From positions 1 to 19,176 of the forward strand of contig JAEDEQ010000035.1 of the NCBI GenBank assembly GCA_016293225.1: DNA of 19,176 bases, written 5' to 3'. The stretch comes from Clostridiaceae bacterium. GTDB lineage: Bacteria > Bacillota > Clostridia > Oscillospirales > Acutalibacteraceae. The translations under genes were made by a program, and so were the position numbers. This document shows positions 8,401 to 13,858 of this stretch, one piece after another; position 1 is the first letter of the stretch; the number at the start of each line of letters is the position of its first letter. The notes beneath the pieces are model-generated. The model had not been told where the DNA came from. It saw only the letters and a program-made list of their open reading frames with translations, and did not search any database.

Positions 8401-9005
8401 ACTATGTTTTTATGACAAAGGAAGTTTATACGGCTCTCTTCGGCGCCAATCCCTGTTATAACTACATTATGGCAAACTTCAAATCGCCCCTTTCCGGAAC
8501 GCAAAAGGAGCAGCTTTCAAAGGAGCTCATGAGCGAATATGACATTACGGCCGTTTCTTATTCCGAGGAAATACAGCAGAGCTTTGAGCATATTCTTGAT
8601 TCTCTCGGCTACGTTGTCATTATCCTTGTCATTTCGGCCGGACTGCTTTCATTCATCGTTCTGTATAACCTTTCCTCCATCAATATCAATGAGCGCATTA
8701 AGGAGATTGCAACAATCAAGGTGCTCGGCTTCAGGAAGCACGAGGTAACCGCATATATCTTCAGGGAAAACCTGATGCTCAGCATTTTCGGAACGGCGCT
8801 CGGTCTGCTTCTCGGAATTGCACTGCACCGCATGATAATCGCCGTCGGCGAGGTTGATATCCTCATGTTTGCAAGGAACGCCGGCTTTTTGAGCTTCCTT
8901 TATTCGGCGGTGCTTTCAATGGTCTTTTCGCTTTGCGTGAACATTGTGCTCAGGCGCAACCTTGAGCGTGTTGATATTGTTGAAGCGCTTAAATCAATCG
9001 AATAA
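5490..9005 (+). CDS. FtsX/MacB-like ABC permease with a long extracytoplasmic coiled coil
   Basis: This 1171-residue membrane protein partners the preceding ATPase. TM1 is at about 20-37. A large external domain follows (MacB-periplasmic-like, about 45-270), then an Ala/Glu/Lys/Gln-rich coiled coil at about 279-605 in two arms with a more variable middle (about 390-460). The first FtsX core has TMs near 635-652, 680-708 and 728-750. A second TM start is at 801-822, with another external domain (825-1035). The second FtsX core has TMs near 1042-1060, 1096-1117 and 1134-1154. The two cores share 'LGTLKALGF' and 'IATIKVLGF' cytoplasmic coupling segments. The duplicated layout fits the large Firmicutes FtsX-like permeases. 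The GAGGTGA site at 5474-5480 abuts an ATG at 5481 but has ideal spacing to the in-frame ATG at 5490. No HlyD/MacA-like adaptor is encoded nearby, and the coiled coil may take that role (inference). Confidence 0.92.
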   Translation: MTKALLKDTLRTIERTRSRFFSIVAIVALGISFFAGMNATAPDMLDTAGQYLRDTNAMDINLSSTVGLSNDDLATLSTISGVESVVGEKFFDGILKINGQNAVDIDGSQLTVRALALDLDKVAAFSQGQNDPSFLNRPQLIEGTWPTAPDQCVVDRSVLSTPDGFEIGNVISVEGEGADASASLQNTQFTITGIIRSPRYISYERGYTNIGAGKLGTFIYISSENFTSDYFNSFSIKLAGSDNYDPFSSEYKSFVAPFVSYLTSIAQERIDIRVGAIKEKYSAEVNEQEKKYAEAKAEAETALSEGEAKVKEILDLAQNGDKKLAQYKEEYNKKATEASERIDQSKLQHSTQYQKWEEKRDKYNEAKAVVDKYANAETDYKNAQSQYNVANTQVNSLLTTVSYLENLVATTRSAMNQFNAQQDNGVDAMIERFKESGLVGVEVDKIMSTINSLTAVGTAEEMAAYMEPQLQELEAKLAASKKELSDAKTQLAAKKAELEKAKQLVEKLKEVEAQLTVAESELKEAEKELTSANYDIQFGELETLNQLSDSKNQITNFETNLQLAKEKAKTVEADFAAQKEEINKKLESAKAQLDEAKSFLLNLDSGKWYVQNRDEALLGFEELEQTAERTAALSKVFPWIFFLVAALVCLNTMTRMVEDDRTQLGTLKALGFHSGEIVGKYLIYSLAASAVGSFAGTMLGFAVFPYAISKAYSILFALPAVEIKYRFGYAVPAMIISIGATVLSSYLACYRSLKTSASSLMRPKAPKGGKRIFLEKFPALWKRLSFTTKVTFRNVFRNKKRFIMAVFGVMGCTALMVSAFGLQNSINTMLSRQFTDSNSIVSYDMQVVLNGSYDTNVAVPDALNTVSARSEVAVSTLNYMKATNTGSTNSGKRLETYVMVPENADMFPNYLRLRDADTGKALSLPQNGAVITKKLAKSLGLSVGDSINVFISDSYVVRVPVAAVAENYIFHYVFMTKEVYTALFGANPCYNYIMANFKSPLSGTQKEQLSKELMSEYDITAVSYSEEIQQSFEHILDSLGYVVIILVISAGLLSFIVLYNLSSININERIKEIATIKVLGFRKHEVTAYIFRENLMLSIFGTALGLLLGIALHRMIIAVGEVDILMFARNAGFLSFLYSAVLSMVFSLCVNIVLRRNLERVDIVEALKSIE

Positions 9006-9016
9006 GGGTGATTTAT

Positions 9017-10096
9017 ATGATTAATAACAAGGACGCTTCCTTTGACCTTGTTGCCCTCGGCGAGGTTATGCTGCGCTTTGATCCCGGCGAAAACCGGGTG
9101 AGGAACGCGCGCTCCTTCACCGTCTGGGAGGGCGGCGGCGAATATAACGTTGCAAGAGCGCTTTCAAAATGCTTCAGGCTGAAAACGGCCGTTGCCACTG
9201 CGCTTTGCAAGAACGATGTCGGCTTTCTTATCGAAGACCTCATCATGCAGGGCGGCGTTGATACCTCACTGATTCAGTGGAAGCCGTTTGATAAAATCGG
9301 CAAAGACTGCCGCAACGGACTGAACTTTGTTGAGCGCGGCTTCGGTCTCAGGGGCGCAAAAAGCACCTCAGACAGGGGACACACCGCCGTTTCGCAGATA
9401 AAAGAGGGCGATTTTGACTGGGACGCCGTTTTTTCAAAGGGCGTGCGCGTTTTCCATACCGGAGGAATTTTCTGCGCCCTTTCCGGCAGTACGGCAAAGG
9501 CTGCGCTTGAAGCGGTCAGGAAAGCGGGGGAGTACGGCGCGCTCGTCTCGTTCGATTTCAACTACCGTCCGTCGCTCTGGGCTTGCCTTGAAAACGCGGA
9601 CGAGGTCAAAAAAACCGTTGGAGAAATTCTCAAATATACGGACATCGTTTTCGGCAATGAGTTTGATTTTGTCAACGTGCTCGGCTTTGAGGGCGAAAAA
9701 GGCGCCGACCTTGACGTCCATGACGATGAGCGCTATCTGTGCTTCATGAACAAAGTTACTGAAAAATATCCGAATATAAAGCTTATTGCAACAACCGTGA
9801 GGACGGTTCACAGCGCGTCCTGCAACAGTCTGCGCGCAGTCTGCGTCAGGGATAAAAAGCTCATCTTGTCCGATTGCTTTGAAAAGCTCGATGTGCTCGA
9901 CCGCATCGGAAGCGGCGACAGCTTTGCCTCGGGATTTTTGTTCTCTCTGCTTTCCGGGAGGAATGAGGAAGACGCGCTTTCCTTTGCGCTTGCGCACGCG
10001 GCGTTTGCAATGACAACGCCGGGCGATACCTCAATGGCGACAAGGGAGGACATTGAAAACATTGTAAACAAAAAAACCGCAAAGGTAGTGAGATAA
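9017..10096 (+). CDS. kdgK: PfkB-family sugar kinase, probable 2-dehydro-3-deoxygluconokinase
   Basis: Predicted to phosphorylate KDG to KDPG, the step after mannonate dehydratase; cytoplasmic. The protein has 359 residues. The N-terminal GEVMLRFDP (15-23) and WEGGGEYNVA (37-46) are the KDG-kinase version of the PfkB first signature. SFDFNYRPSLW (178-188) is the substrate-side strand. GSGDSFASGF (298-307) is the second signature, with the catalytic base Asp301. The length is slightly above the usual 310-340 because of an insertion at about 225-250. AAGGGTG at 9004-9010 is placed well for the ATG at 9017, and an in-frame GTG at 9008 inside that site is rejected. It starts 11 bases after the permease stop, and three bases separate it from the aldolase gene. 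The uxuA in the same run supports the KDG assignment; fructokinase or tagatose kinase activity cannot be excluded. Confidence 0.82.
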   Translation: MINNKDASFDLVALGEVMLRFDPGENRVRNARSFTVWEGGGEYNVARALSKCFRLKTAVATALCKNDVGFLIEDLIMQGGVDTSLIQWKPFDKIGKDCRNGLNFVERGFGLRGAKSTSDRGHTAVSQIKEGDFDWDAVFSKGVRVFHTGGIFCALSGSTAKAALEAVRKAGEYGALVSFDFNYRPSLWACLENADEVKKTVGEILKYTDIVFGNEFDFVNVLGFEGEKGADLDVHDDERYLCFMNKVTEKYPNIKLIATTVRTVHSASCNSLRAVCVRDKKLILSDCFEKLDVLDRIGSGDSFASGFLFSLLSGRNEEDALSFALAHAAFAMTTPGDTSMATREDIENIVNKKTAKVVR

Positions 10097-10099
10097 AAA

Positions 10100-10960
10100 A
10101 TGCTTGTTAATATGAAGGACCTGCTTTCCGACGCGCAGAAGCGCAATTACGCAGTCGGCTCATTCAGTGTTGCAAACATGGAAATGGTTCTCGGCGTGAT
10201 AAAGGCGGCAGAGGAAACGCGTTCGCCGATAATTCTTCAGATTGCCGAGGTGCGGCTGAATCATTCGCCCCTTGCGCTCATCGGGCCGCTCATGGTTGCG
10301 GCGGCAGAGGAGGCGGACGTTCCCGTTGCCGTTCACCTTGACCACGGCAAAACGCTCTGTTGTATTGAGCAGGCGCTCGATATCGGCTTCACCTCCGTAA
10401 TGTTTGACGGCTCCCATCTTCCCGTTGAGGAAAACATCGCTGTCACAAAGGAAGTTGCCCTGCTTGCCCGGGAATACGGCGCGGCTGTTGAAGCGGAGAT
10501 AGGCTGCGTCGGAGGAAGCGAGGACGGAAGCGAGGATATTGCAATCAACTGCACTTCACCCGAACAGGCAAAGCGCTTTGCAGAAGAAACCGGAGTCGAT
10601 GCTCTTGCAATCGCAATCGGAAATGCCCACGGAAACTATAAGGAGGAGCCTCATCTTCGCTTTGATATCCTTGAAAAGGTTCATGAGCTTGTTTCTGTTC
10701 CGCTTGTGCTTCACGGAGGAACGGGTATCAGCGAAAAGGACTTTATCCGCTGCCATCAGAGCGGAATTAAAAAAATTAACATTGCAACCGCAACCTTTGA
10801 CAGCGTTGAACGCTCGGTGCGCGAAAGCTATGAAAGCGGAAAGATTCACGGCTATTACGATCTTCATCAGGCGGAGATTGACGGGGCTTACAAAAACGCA
10901 AAAAAGCACATGGAAGTTTTTTATTCGGTTCAAAAAGCCGATGATATAAATCTATTTTAA
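10100..10960 (+). CDS. Class II ketose-bisphosphate aldolase (IolJ/GatY/Fba family)
   Basis: A zinc-dependent retro-aldolase of 286 residues. HLDHG carries the catalytic Asp81 and zinc ligand His82. EAEIGCVGGSEDG (131-143) is the family's flexible Glu/Gly loop. GNAHGNY holds ligand His177, LHGGTG holds His205, and KINIAT (225-230) binds phosphate. The numbering matches tagatose-bisphosphate aldolases (Asp82, His83, His180, His208) within one to three residues. Because the next gene is a close IolC relative, the likeliest substrate is 2-deoxy-5-keto-gluconate 6-phosphate, cleaved to dihydroxyacetone phosphate and malonate semialdehyde as by IolJ. This is inference: fructose- or tagatose-bisphosphate specificity is possible. 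The gene lies three bases after the kdgK stop, so translation is probably coupled. No Eda-type class I KDPG aldolase is in the window. Confidence 0.88.
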   Translation: MLVNMKDLLSDAQKRNYAVGSFSVANMEMVLGVIKAAEETRSPIILQIAEVRLNHSPLALIGPLMVAAAEEADVPVAVHLDHGKTLCCIEQALDIGFTSVMFDGSHLPVEENIAVTKEVALLAREYGAAVEAEIGCVGGSEDGSEDIAINCTSPEQAKRFAEETGVDALAIAIGNAHGNYKEEPHLRFDILEKVHELVSVPLVLHGGTGISEKDFIRCHQSGIKKINIATATFDSVERSVRESYESGKIHGYYDLHQAEIDGAYKNAKKHMEVFYSVQKADDINLF

Positions 10961-10974
10961 AGGAGAAAGCACTT

Positions 10975-11991
10975 ATGAAATACGTTGAATTTGACCAAAG
11001 CCGCCCCCTGGACGTTATCCCGATCGGAAGAATTGCCATTGACTTTAACCCCACGGACATGAACCGTCCGCTTTCGGAAAGCTGCAACTTCAATAAATAT
11101 GTCGGCGGTTCGCCGGCAAACATTGCAGTAGGTCTTGCAAGACTCGGAAAAAAGGTCGGCTTTATAGGCAAGGTTTCCGATGATCAGCACGGCGACTATG
11201 TTATCAATTACTTTAAAAACGACGGTATTGACACATCAAACGTTGTCAGGGCAAAGAACGGCGAAAAAATCGGTCTGACCTTCACCGAAATCAAAAGCCC
11301 TACCGAAAGCAGTATCCTTATGTACCGCGACGGCGTTGCGGATCTTATGCTTGAGCCGGGCGAGGTGAGCGAGGATTACATAAAAAGCGCAAAGGCCATT
11401 GTGATTTCGGGAACAGCGCTTTCGCAGTCGCCCTCAAGGGAGGCCGTCCTCAAGGCCATGATGCTTGCAAAGAAGAACGGCACCGTTGTGATTTTTGATA
11501 TCGACTACCGCCCGTACACATGGAAGAACAAGGACGAAATTTCCGTTTACTATTCGCTGGTTGCCGAAAACAGCGACATTATTCTCGGCTCGCGTGAGGA
11601 ATATGACCTTACGGAGGCCATTATGGGCGTTTGCAAGACCGATGAGGAGAGCGCAAAGCGCTGGCACTCCCACGGCGCAAAAATCGTCATCATCAAGCAC
11701 GGCAAGGACGGCTCCACCGCCTATACAAACGACGGCAAGAGCTATTCGATAAAGCCGTTCCCGGTCAAAGCGATGAAAGGCTTCGGCGGCGGCGACGGCT
11801 ATGCGTCCGCATTTATCCGCTGTCTGCTTGAGGGCTGGGACATTATCGACGCGCTTGAGTTCGGAACAGCCTCCGCCTCAATGCTCATTTCCGCCCACAG
11901 CTGCTCGGCGGCAATGCCCACGGTTGAAGCGGTTGAAAAGTTTATCAAAGAAGAAAAAGAACTCTACGGCGAAATGGTAGCAAGAGTATAA
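10975..11991 (+). CDS. iolC: 5-dehydro-2-deoxygluconokinase (IolC-like)
   Basis: A PfkB-family kinase of 338 residues that should phosphorylate 2-deoxy-5-keto-gluconate at C6, in the inositol catabolic route. It tracks the Bacillus IolC pattern along its length: NRPLSES (30-36), KYVGGSPANIAVG (41-53), GFIGKVSDDQHG (62-73), SILMYRDGVADL (113-124), EDYIKSAK (133-140), SGTALSQSPSREAVLKA (145-161), DYRPYTWKNKDE (177-188), VYYSLVAENSDI (191-202), IKHGKDGS (240-247) and SASMLISAHSCSAAMPT near the C-terminus. The second PfkB signature is GGGDGYASAF (271-280). The catalytic Asp274 is kept, but the usual GAGDS or GTGDS reads GGGDG. The start follows AAGGAGAAAG at 10959-10968, and the gene is 14 bases behind the aldolase. 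A strong terminator follows, making it the last gene of the run. Confidence 0.92.
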   Translation: MKYVEFDQSRPLDVIPIGRIAIDFNPTDMNRPLSESCNFNKYVGGSPANIAVGLARLGKKVGFIGKVSDDQHGDYVINYFKNDGIDTSNVVRAKNGEKIGLTFTEIKSPTESSILMYRDGVADLMLEPGEVSEDYIKSAKAIVISGTALSQSPSREAVLKAMMLAKKNGTVVIFDIDYRPYTWKNKDEISVYYSLVAENSDIILGSREEYDLTEAIMGVCKTDEESAKRWHSHGAKIVIIKHGKDGSTAYTNDGKSYSIKPFPVKAMKGFGGGDGYASAFIRCLLEGWDIIDALEFGTASASMLISAHSCSAAMPTVEAVEKFIKEEKELYGEMVARV

Positions 11992-11995
11992 CCGC

Positions 11996-12036
11996 GACCG
12001 GCTCTCCCGCTTTTCAGGCGAGACAGCCGGTCTTTA
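11996..12036 (+). terminator. Strong intrinsic terminator ending the uxuA-iolC run
   Basis: GACCGGCT (11996-12003) pairs perfectly with AGCCGGTC (12025-12032). The stem continues inward with TC/GA and CGC/GCG pairs interrupted by two mismatches, and TTT follows. No comparable hairpin lies in the gaps between 3070 and 11991, which supports one long transcription unit. It also marks the change from GC-richer core DNA to AT-richer accessory DNA. Confidence 0.8.
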
Positions 12037-12050
12037 ATATTCGGATTTAT

Positions 12051-12152
12051 TTTGGGAACAAATAACGTGAAAAACTTCAAAAATGTTCCCTAAAATATAT
12101 TGACTTTTAGGGAACAAATGGCTATTATTTAATATGAAATGTTCCCTAAAAG
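12051..12152 (+). repeat. Four alternating GGGAAC operator-like motifs upstream of the Fic gene
   Basis: The core TTAGGGAAC occurs as TTTGGGAACAAAT (12051-12063, one mismatch), its inverse ATGTTCCCTAAAA (12083-12095), forward TTTTAGGGAACAAAT (12105-12119) and inverse ATGTTCCCTAAAA (12139-12151). The orientation alternates, so successive copies form inverted repeats. The second copy ends just before the -35 box, the third fills the spacer between -35 and -10, and the fourth spans the predicted transcription start to the ribosome binding site. Position alone suggests regulation: protein binding, or RNA pairing for the copies that are transcribed. Confidence 0.8.
12100..12128 (+). promoter_or_regulatory. 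Promoter of the Fic gene
   Basis: A TTGACT -35 box (12100-12105) and a TATTAT -10 box (12123-12128) are separated by exactly 17 bases. One GGGAAC motif lies inside the spacer, with others on either side, so anything bound to them would block RNA polymerase. Transcription would begin near 12135. Confidence 0.7.
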
Positions 12153-12163
12153 GAGTTGATATA

Positions 12164-13102
12164 ATGAATAATTTACCTGAAATCCAGGAGCTGTTACAGC
12201 AACGTGCGGATTTATTTGCACGACTACATTTGTTACCATATGACGGAACTCCTGAAATAAAAGAGAATAACAGCGGCAAATATCTGTATGTCCGTAAAAG
12301 AATCGGCAGCCGGGTAACATCAACCTATGTAGATGTATATTCCGAAGACCTTCATCAGCTTTTGCTTCGTAATAACAGAGAGGCAAGAGAACTGAAAAAG
12401 CAAATCCGTAAGGTTGAAAAACAGCTTGCCGAGGCGGGGTTTGTTGAAAACGAACTTGAGAGTGATGTTATTCTTAATCTTGAATTTGCAAGAGCAAATA
12501 TGAAAAATTCAATATATGAACAGGCTGTTCTTGAGGGAGTTGCAACGTCATTCCCCCAGACGGAAGATATTATTGAAAACGGAACGGTCAACGGAGTAAC
12601 GGCGTCCGATGTGCAGAAAATTCTTAATCTTAAACACGCCTGGGAATTCATTCTTGATAAAGATGTTCTTCAGGTTAAGAGTGATTATTCGGTGCTCTGC
12701 CATATTGCAAGACTTGTTAACGAGGGCTTTTTCTCAAACGGCGGAAGAATAAGAGGTGTTCCCGTAACAATCGGCGGAACAACATACAAACCGCCGATGC
12801 CTATTGAAACTGTTGTTATGGAAAACATTAAGGCTATAACAGAAACCGCGGGTGATGCACTTGATGTTGCAATTGAACTGTGCCTCTATTGTATGAAAAC
12901 TCAGATTTTTAACGACGGTAATAAGAGAGCGTCCGTTATTTTTGCAAATCACTATCTGATTGCAAATGCAGGAGGTCTTCTCGTAATACCGGAATCATAC
13001 GTTCCTCAGTTCAAAAAGCTCCTTGTAAGTTATTACGAAGATAAAGATAACGGTGAAATGAAAGCGTTTTTAAAACAGAATTGTCACAAACATTTTAAAT
13101 AA
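12164..13102 (+). CDS. Fic-family protein with glutamine at the catalytic histidine position
   Basis: Fic proteins usually transfer AMP or another nucleotide moiety to hydroxyl groups of target proteins. This 312-residue protein has an N-terminal segment with YLYVRKRIGSRVTSTYVDVY (40-59), then a charged helix (60-92). The Fic fold follows: an inhibitory-helix-like stretch with AVLEG (121-125), where Glu124-Gly125 is kept but the usual Ser/Thr four residues before Glu is Gln120; the flap NGGRIRGVPVTIGG (192-205) with YKPP; and the active-site loop QIFNDGNKR (247-255). Canonical Fic is HxFx(D/E)GN(G/K)R, so the catalytic His is replaced by Gln247, while Phe249, Asp251, Asn253 and Arg255 remain. 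Start: AGGAG at 12151-12155 fits the ATG at 12164 (an upstream in-frame ATG at 12134 lies before the site). No antitoxin gene adjoins. Codon use is AT-richer than in the genes upstream, suggesting transfer. Confidence 0.88.
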   Translation: MNNLPEIQELLQQRADLFARLHLLPYDGTPEIKENNSGKYLYVRKRIGSRVTSTYVDVYSEDLHQLLLRNNREARELKKQIRKVEKQLAEAGFVENELESDVILNLEFARANMKNSIYEQAVLEGVATSFPQTEDIIENGTVNGVTASDVQKILNLKHAWEFILDKDVLQVKSDYSVLCHIARLVNEGFFSNGGRIRGVPVTIGGTTYKPPMPIETVVMENIKAITETAGDALDVAIELCLYCMKTQIFNDGNKRASVIFANHYLIANAGGLLVIPESYVPQFKKLLVSYYEDKDNGEMKAFLKQNCHKHFK

Positions 13103-13105
13103 TTA

Positions 13106-13155
13106 TTTAGGGAACAAATTGTACTTTTCACAGTCAGTTTGTTCCCTGAATTTTT
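13106..13155 (+). terminator. Terminator-like inverted repeat built from two GGGAAC motifs
   Basis: TTTAGGGAACAAA (13106-13118) and TTTGTTCCCTGAA (13138-13150) form a 13-bp stem with one G-T wobble and a 19-base loop, and TTTTT follows at 13151-13155. It begins three bases after the Fic stop codon, so it probably ends the Fic transcript. Its arms are the fifth and sixth copies of the motif found four times upstream of the gene. Confidence 0.7.
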
Positions 13156-13227
13156 GTAACAAACCGAAGAATAATTCGTTGGAGTAATAACAAGTCAATG
13201 AGGACACTTGGAAGAAAAAGTCCTGTT

Positions 13228-13321
13228 CAGCTTCTCGCTGAGAAGCTGGCGGCGTAAGCGGCCGCCGTTTTTGAACGCCTTTTTCGTTCCGCTACGCTCC
13301 ACTCAAAAGGCGTTCAAAAAC
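13228..13321. repeat. Compact block of three stem-loops (noncoding; possible dispersed repeat or small RNA)
   Basis: Three perfect inverted repeats lie almost end to end: CAGCTTCTC/GAGAAGCTG with a 3-base loop (13228-13248); GGCGGC/GCCGCC with a 7-base loop (13248-13266) followed by GTTTTT; and the 17-bp pair GTTTTTGAACGCCTTTT (13267-13283) with its complement (13305-13321) around a 21-base loop. No plausible gene lies here. The 13156-13480 stretch otherwise shows only the promoter at 13413-13442. The local GC content of the first two stems contrasts with the AT-rich surroundings. It could be a REP/MITE-like unit or a structured RNA. Confidence 0.6.
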
Positions 13322-13412
13322 ATTGTACTATATCTTGACCTTATTTTTTACCGAAAATGGGTCACATCTATTTACAACGCAGAAACTGCAAGTTCAAGGA
13401 TCTGTATTCAGC

Positions 13413-13442
13413 TTGATTTGGTTGGTTGGTATGTGATATAAT
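13413..13442 (+). promoter_or_regulatory. Promoter for the Cys-rich / PLD-ATPase run
   Basis: A TTGATT -35 box (13413-13418), an 18-base spacer and a perfect TATAAT (13437-13442) preceded by TGA, an extended -10 arrangement. Transcription would start near 13449 and reach the small cysteine-rich gene at 13481. No terminator is visible before the PLD-ATPase gene, so this is probably its promoter too. Confidence 0.6.
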
Positions 13443-13480
13443 TATATAAATAAATTGAAAAATGCGTAGGTAAGTAAGCA

Positions 13481-13627
13481 GTGGAAAATACAAGTTGTTC
13501 ATGTAAAAAGAAAAAATGTATTCGACACGGGAACTGTGAAGAATGCAGAAAATATCACACTGAATCAAAAAGGAAAAGACCTGTGGCCTGTGAAAGAAAT
13601 CACAAATCATTGAAACATAAACAGTAA
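13481..13627 (+). CDS. Tiny cysteine-rich, probable zinc-binding protein (48 aa)
   Basis: A 48-codon frame starting with GTG and ending at the TAA at 13625-13627. It has six cysteines (6, 8, 13, 19, 22, 37) and histidines at 16, 26 and 41 among many lysines and arginines. Key pieces are CSCKKKKC, RHGNCEECRKYH and SKRKRPVACE. The CxC, CxxC and following-His spacing suggests a zinc knuckle or ribbon, and the basic charge suggests nucleic-acid contact (inference). From memory, very similar short proteins ('CKKKKC...RHG.C..CR..H..SKRKR..ACE') occur widely in Clostridia as uncharacterised proteins, which argues the frame is real. The ribosome binding site is weak (TAGG near 13467-13470), and GTG is the only start that keeps all the cysteines. 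It is the first gene after the promoter at 13413-13442. Confidence 0.65.
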   Translation: MENTSCSCKKKKCIRHGNCEECRKYHTESKRKRPVACERNHKSLKHKQ

Positions 13628-13630
13628 TTA

Positions 13631-13840
13631 TTGAAGCATGCTGTTAATATACGGAAGTATATTTATGCCTGTTTTGAGGACCTGATTTTCAGAGAATATA
13701 TCTGGAACCGTTTTAATGCTGTATTGTCAAAAGAGATATACGTCTTGTTTTGGAGCGTAATACTGTTCACTTTATGGCACATCGGATACATGATTCCTCA
13801 AATTGTGGCAGGAAACATAAATGCCGTTTTCAATTATTGA
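13631..13840 (+). pseudogene. Remnant of a CPBP (CAAX/Abi-type) intramembrane protease
   Basis: A 69-codon frame beginning directly after the TAA of the previous gene, with only a TTG start and no ribosome binding site. Residues 16-25 (EDLIFREYIW) correspond to the family's first motif, EExxxR, followed by the typical 'YIWNR'. Residues 46-50 (FTLWH) correspond to the second motif, FxxxH, at the end of a membrane helix (IYVLFWSVILFTLWHIGYMI). Intact family members have 200-300 residues and six to eight membrane helices; here the N-terminal helices and the third motif are missing, and Glu-Glu is Glu-Asp. The likely reading is the central piece of a decayed protease gene. It is followed 18 bases later by the PLD-ATPase gene. 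Confidence 0.6.
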
Positions 13841-13858
13841 TGTTAAAAGGAGAGGACT

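Noticed and set aside
12164..13102. Fic toxin-antitoxin pair
   Set aside because: No small antitoxin frame with an inhibitory helix motif lies beside the gene. The inhibitory-helix-like Glu-Gly is inside the protein itself, so only a single gene is reported.
13208..13441. Plus-strand 77-codon open frame
   Set aside because: It runs straight through the three stem-loops and the next promoter, has no ribosome binding site, and its residues only reflect the inverted repeats.
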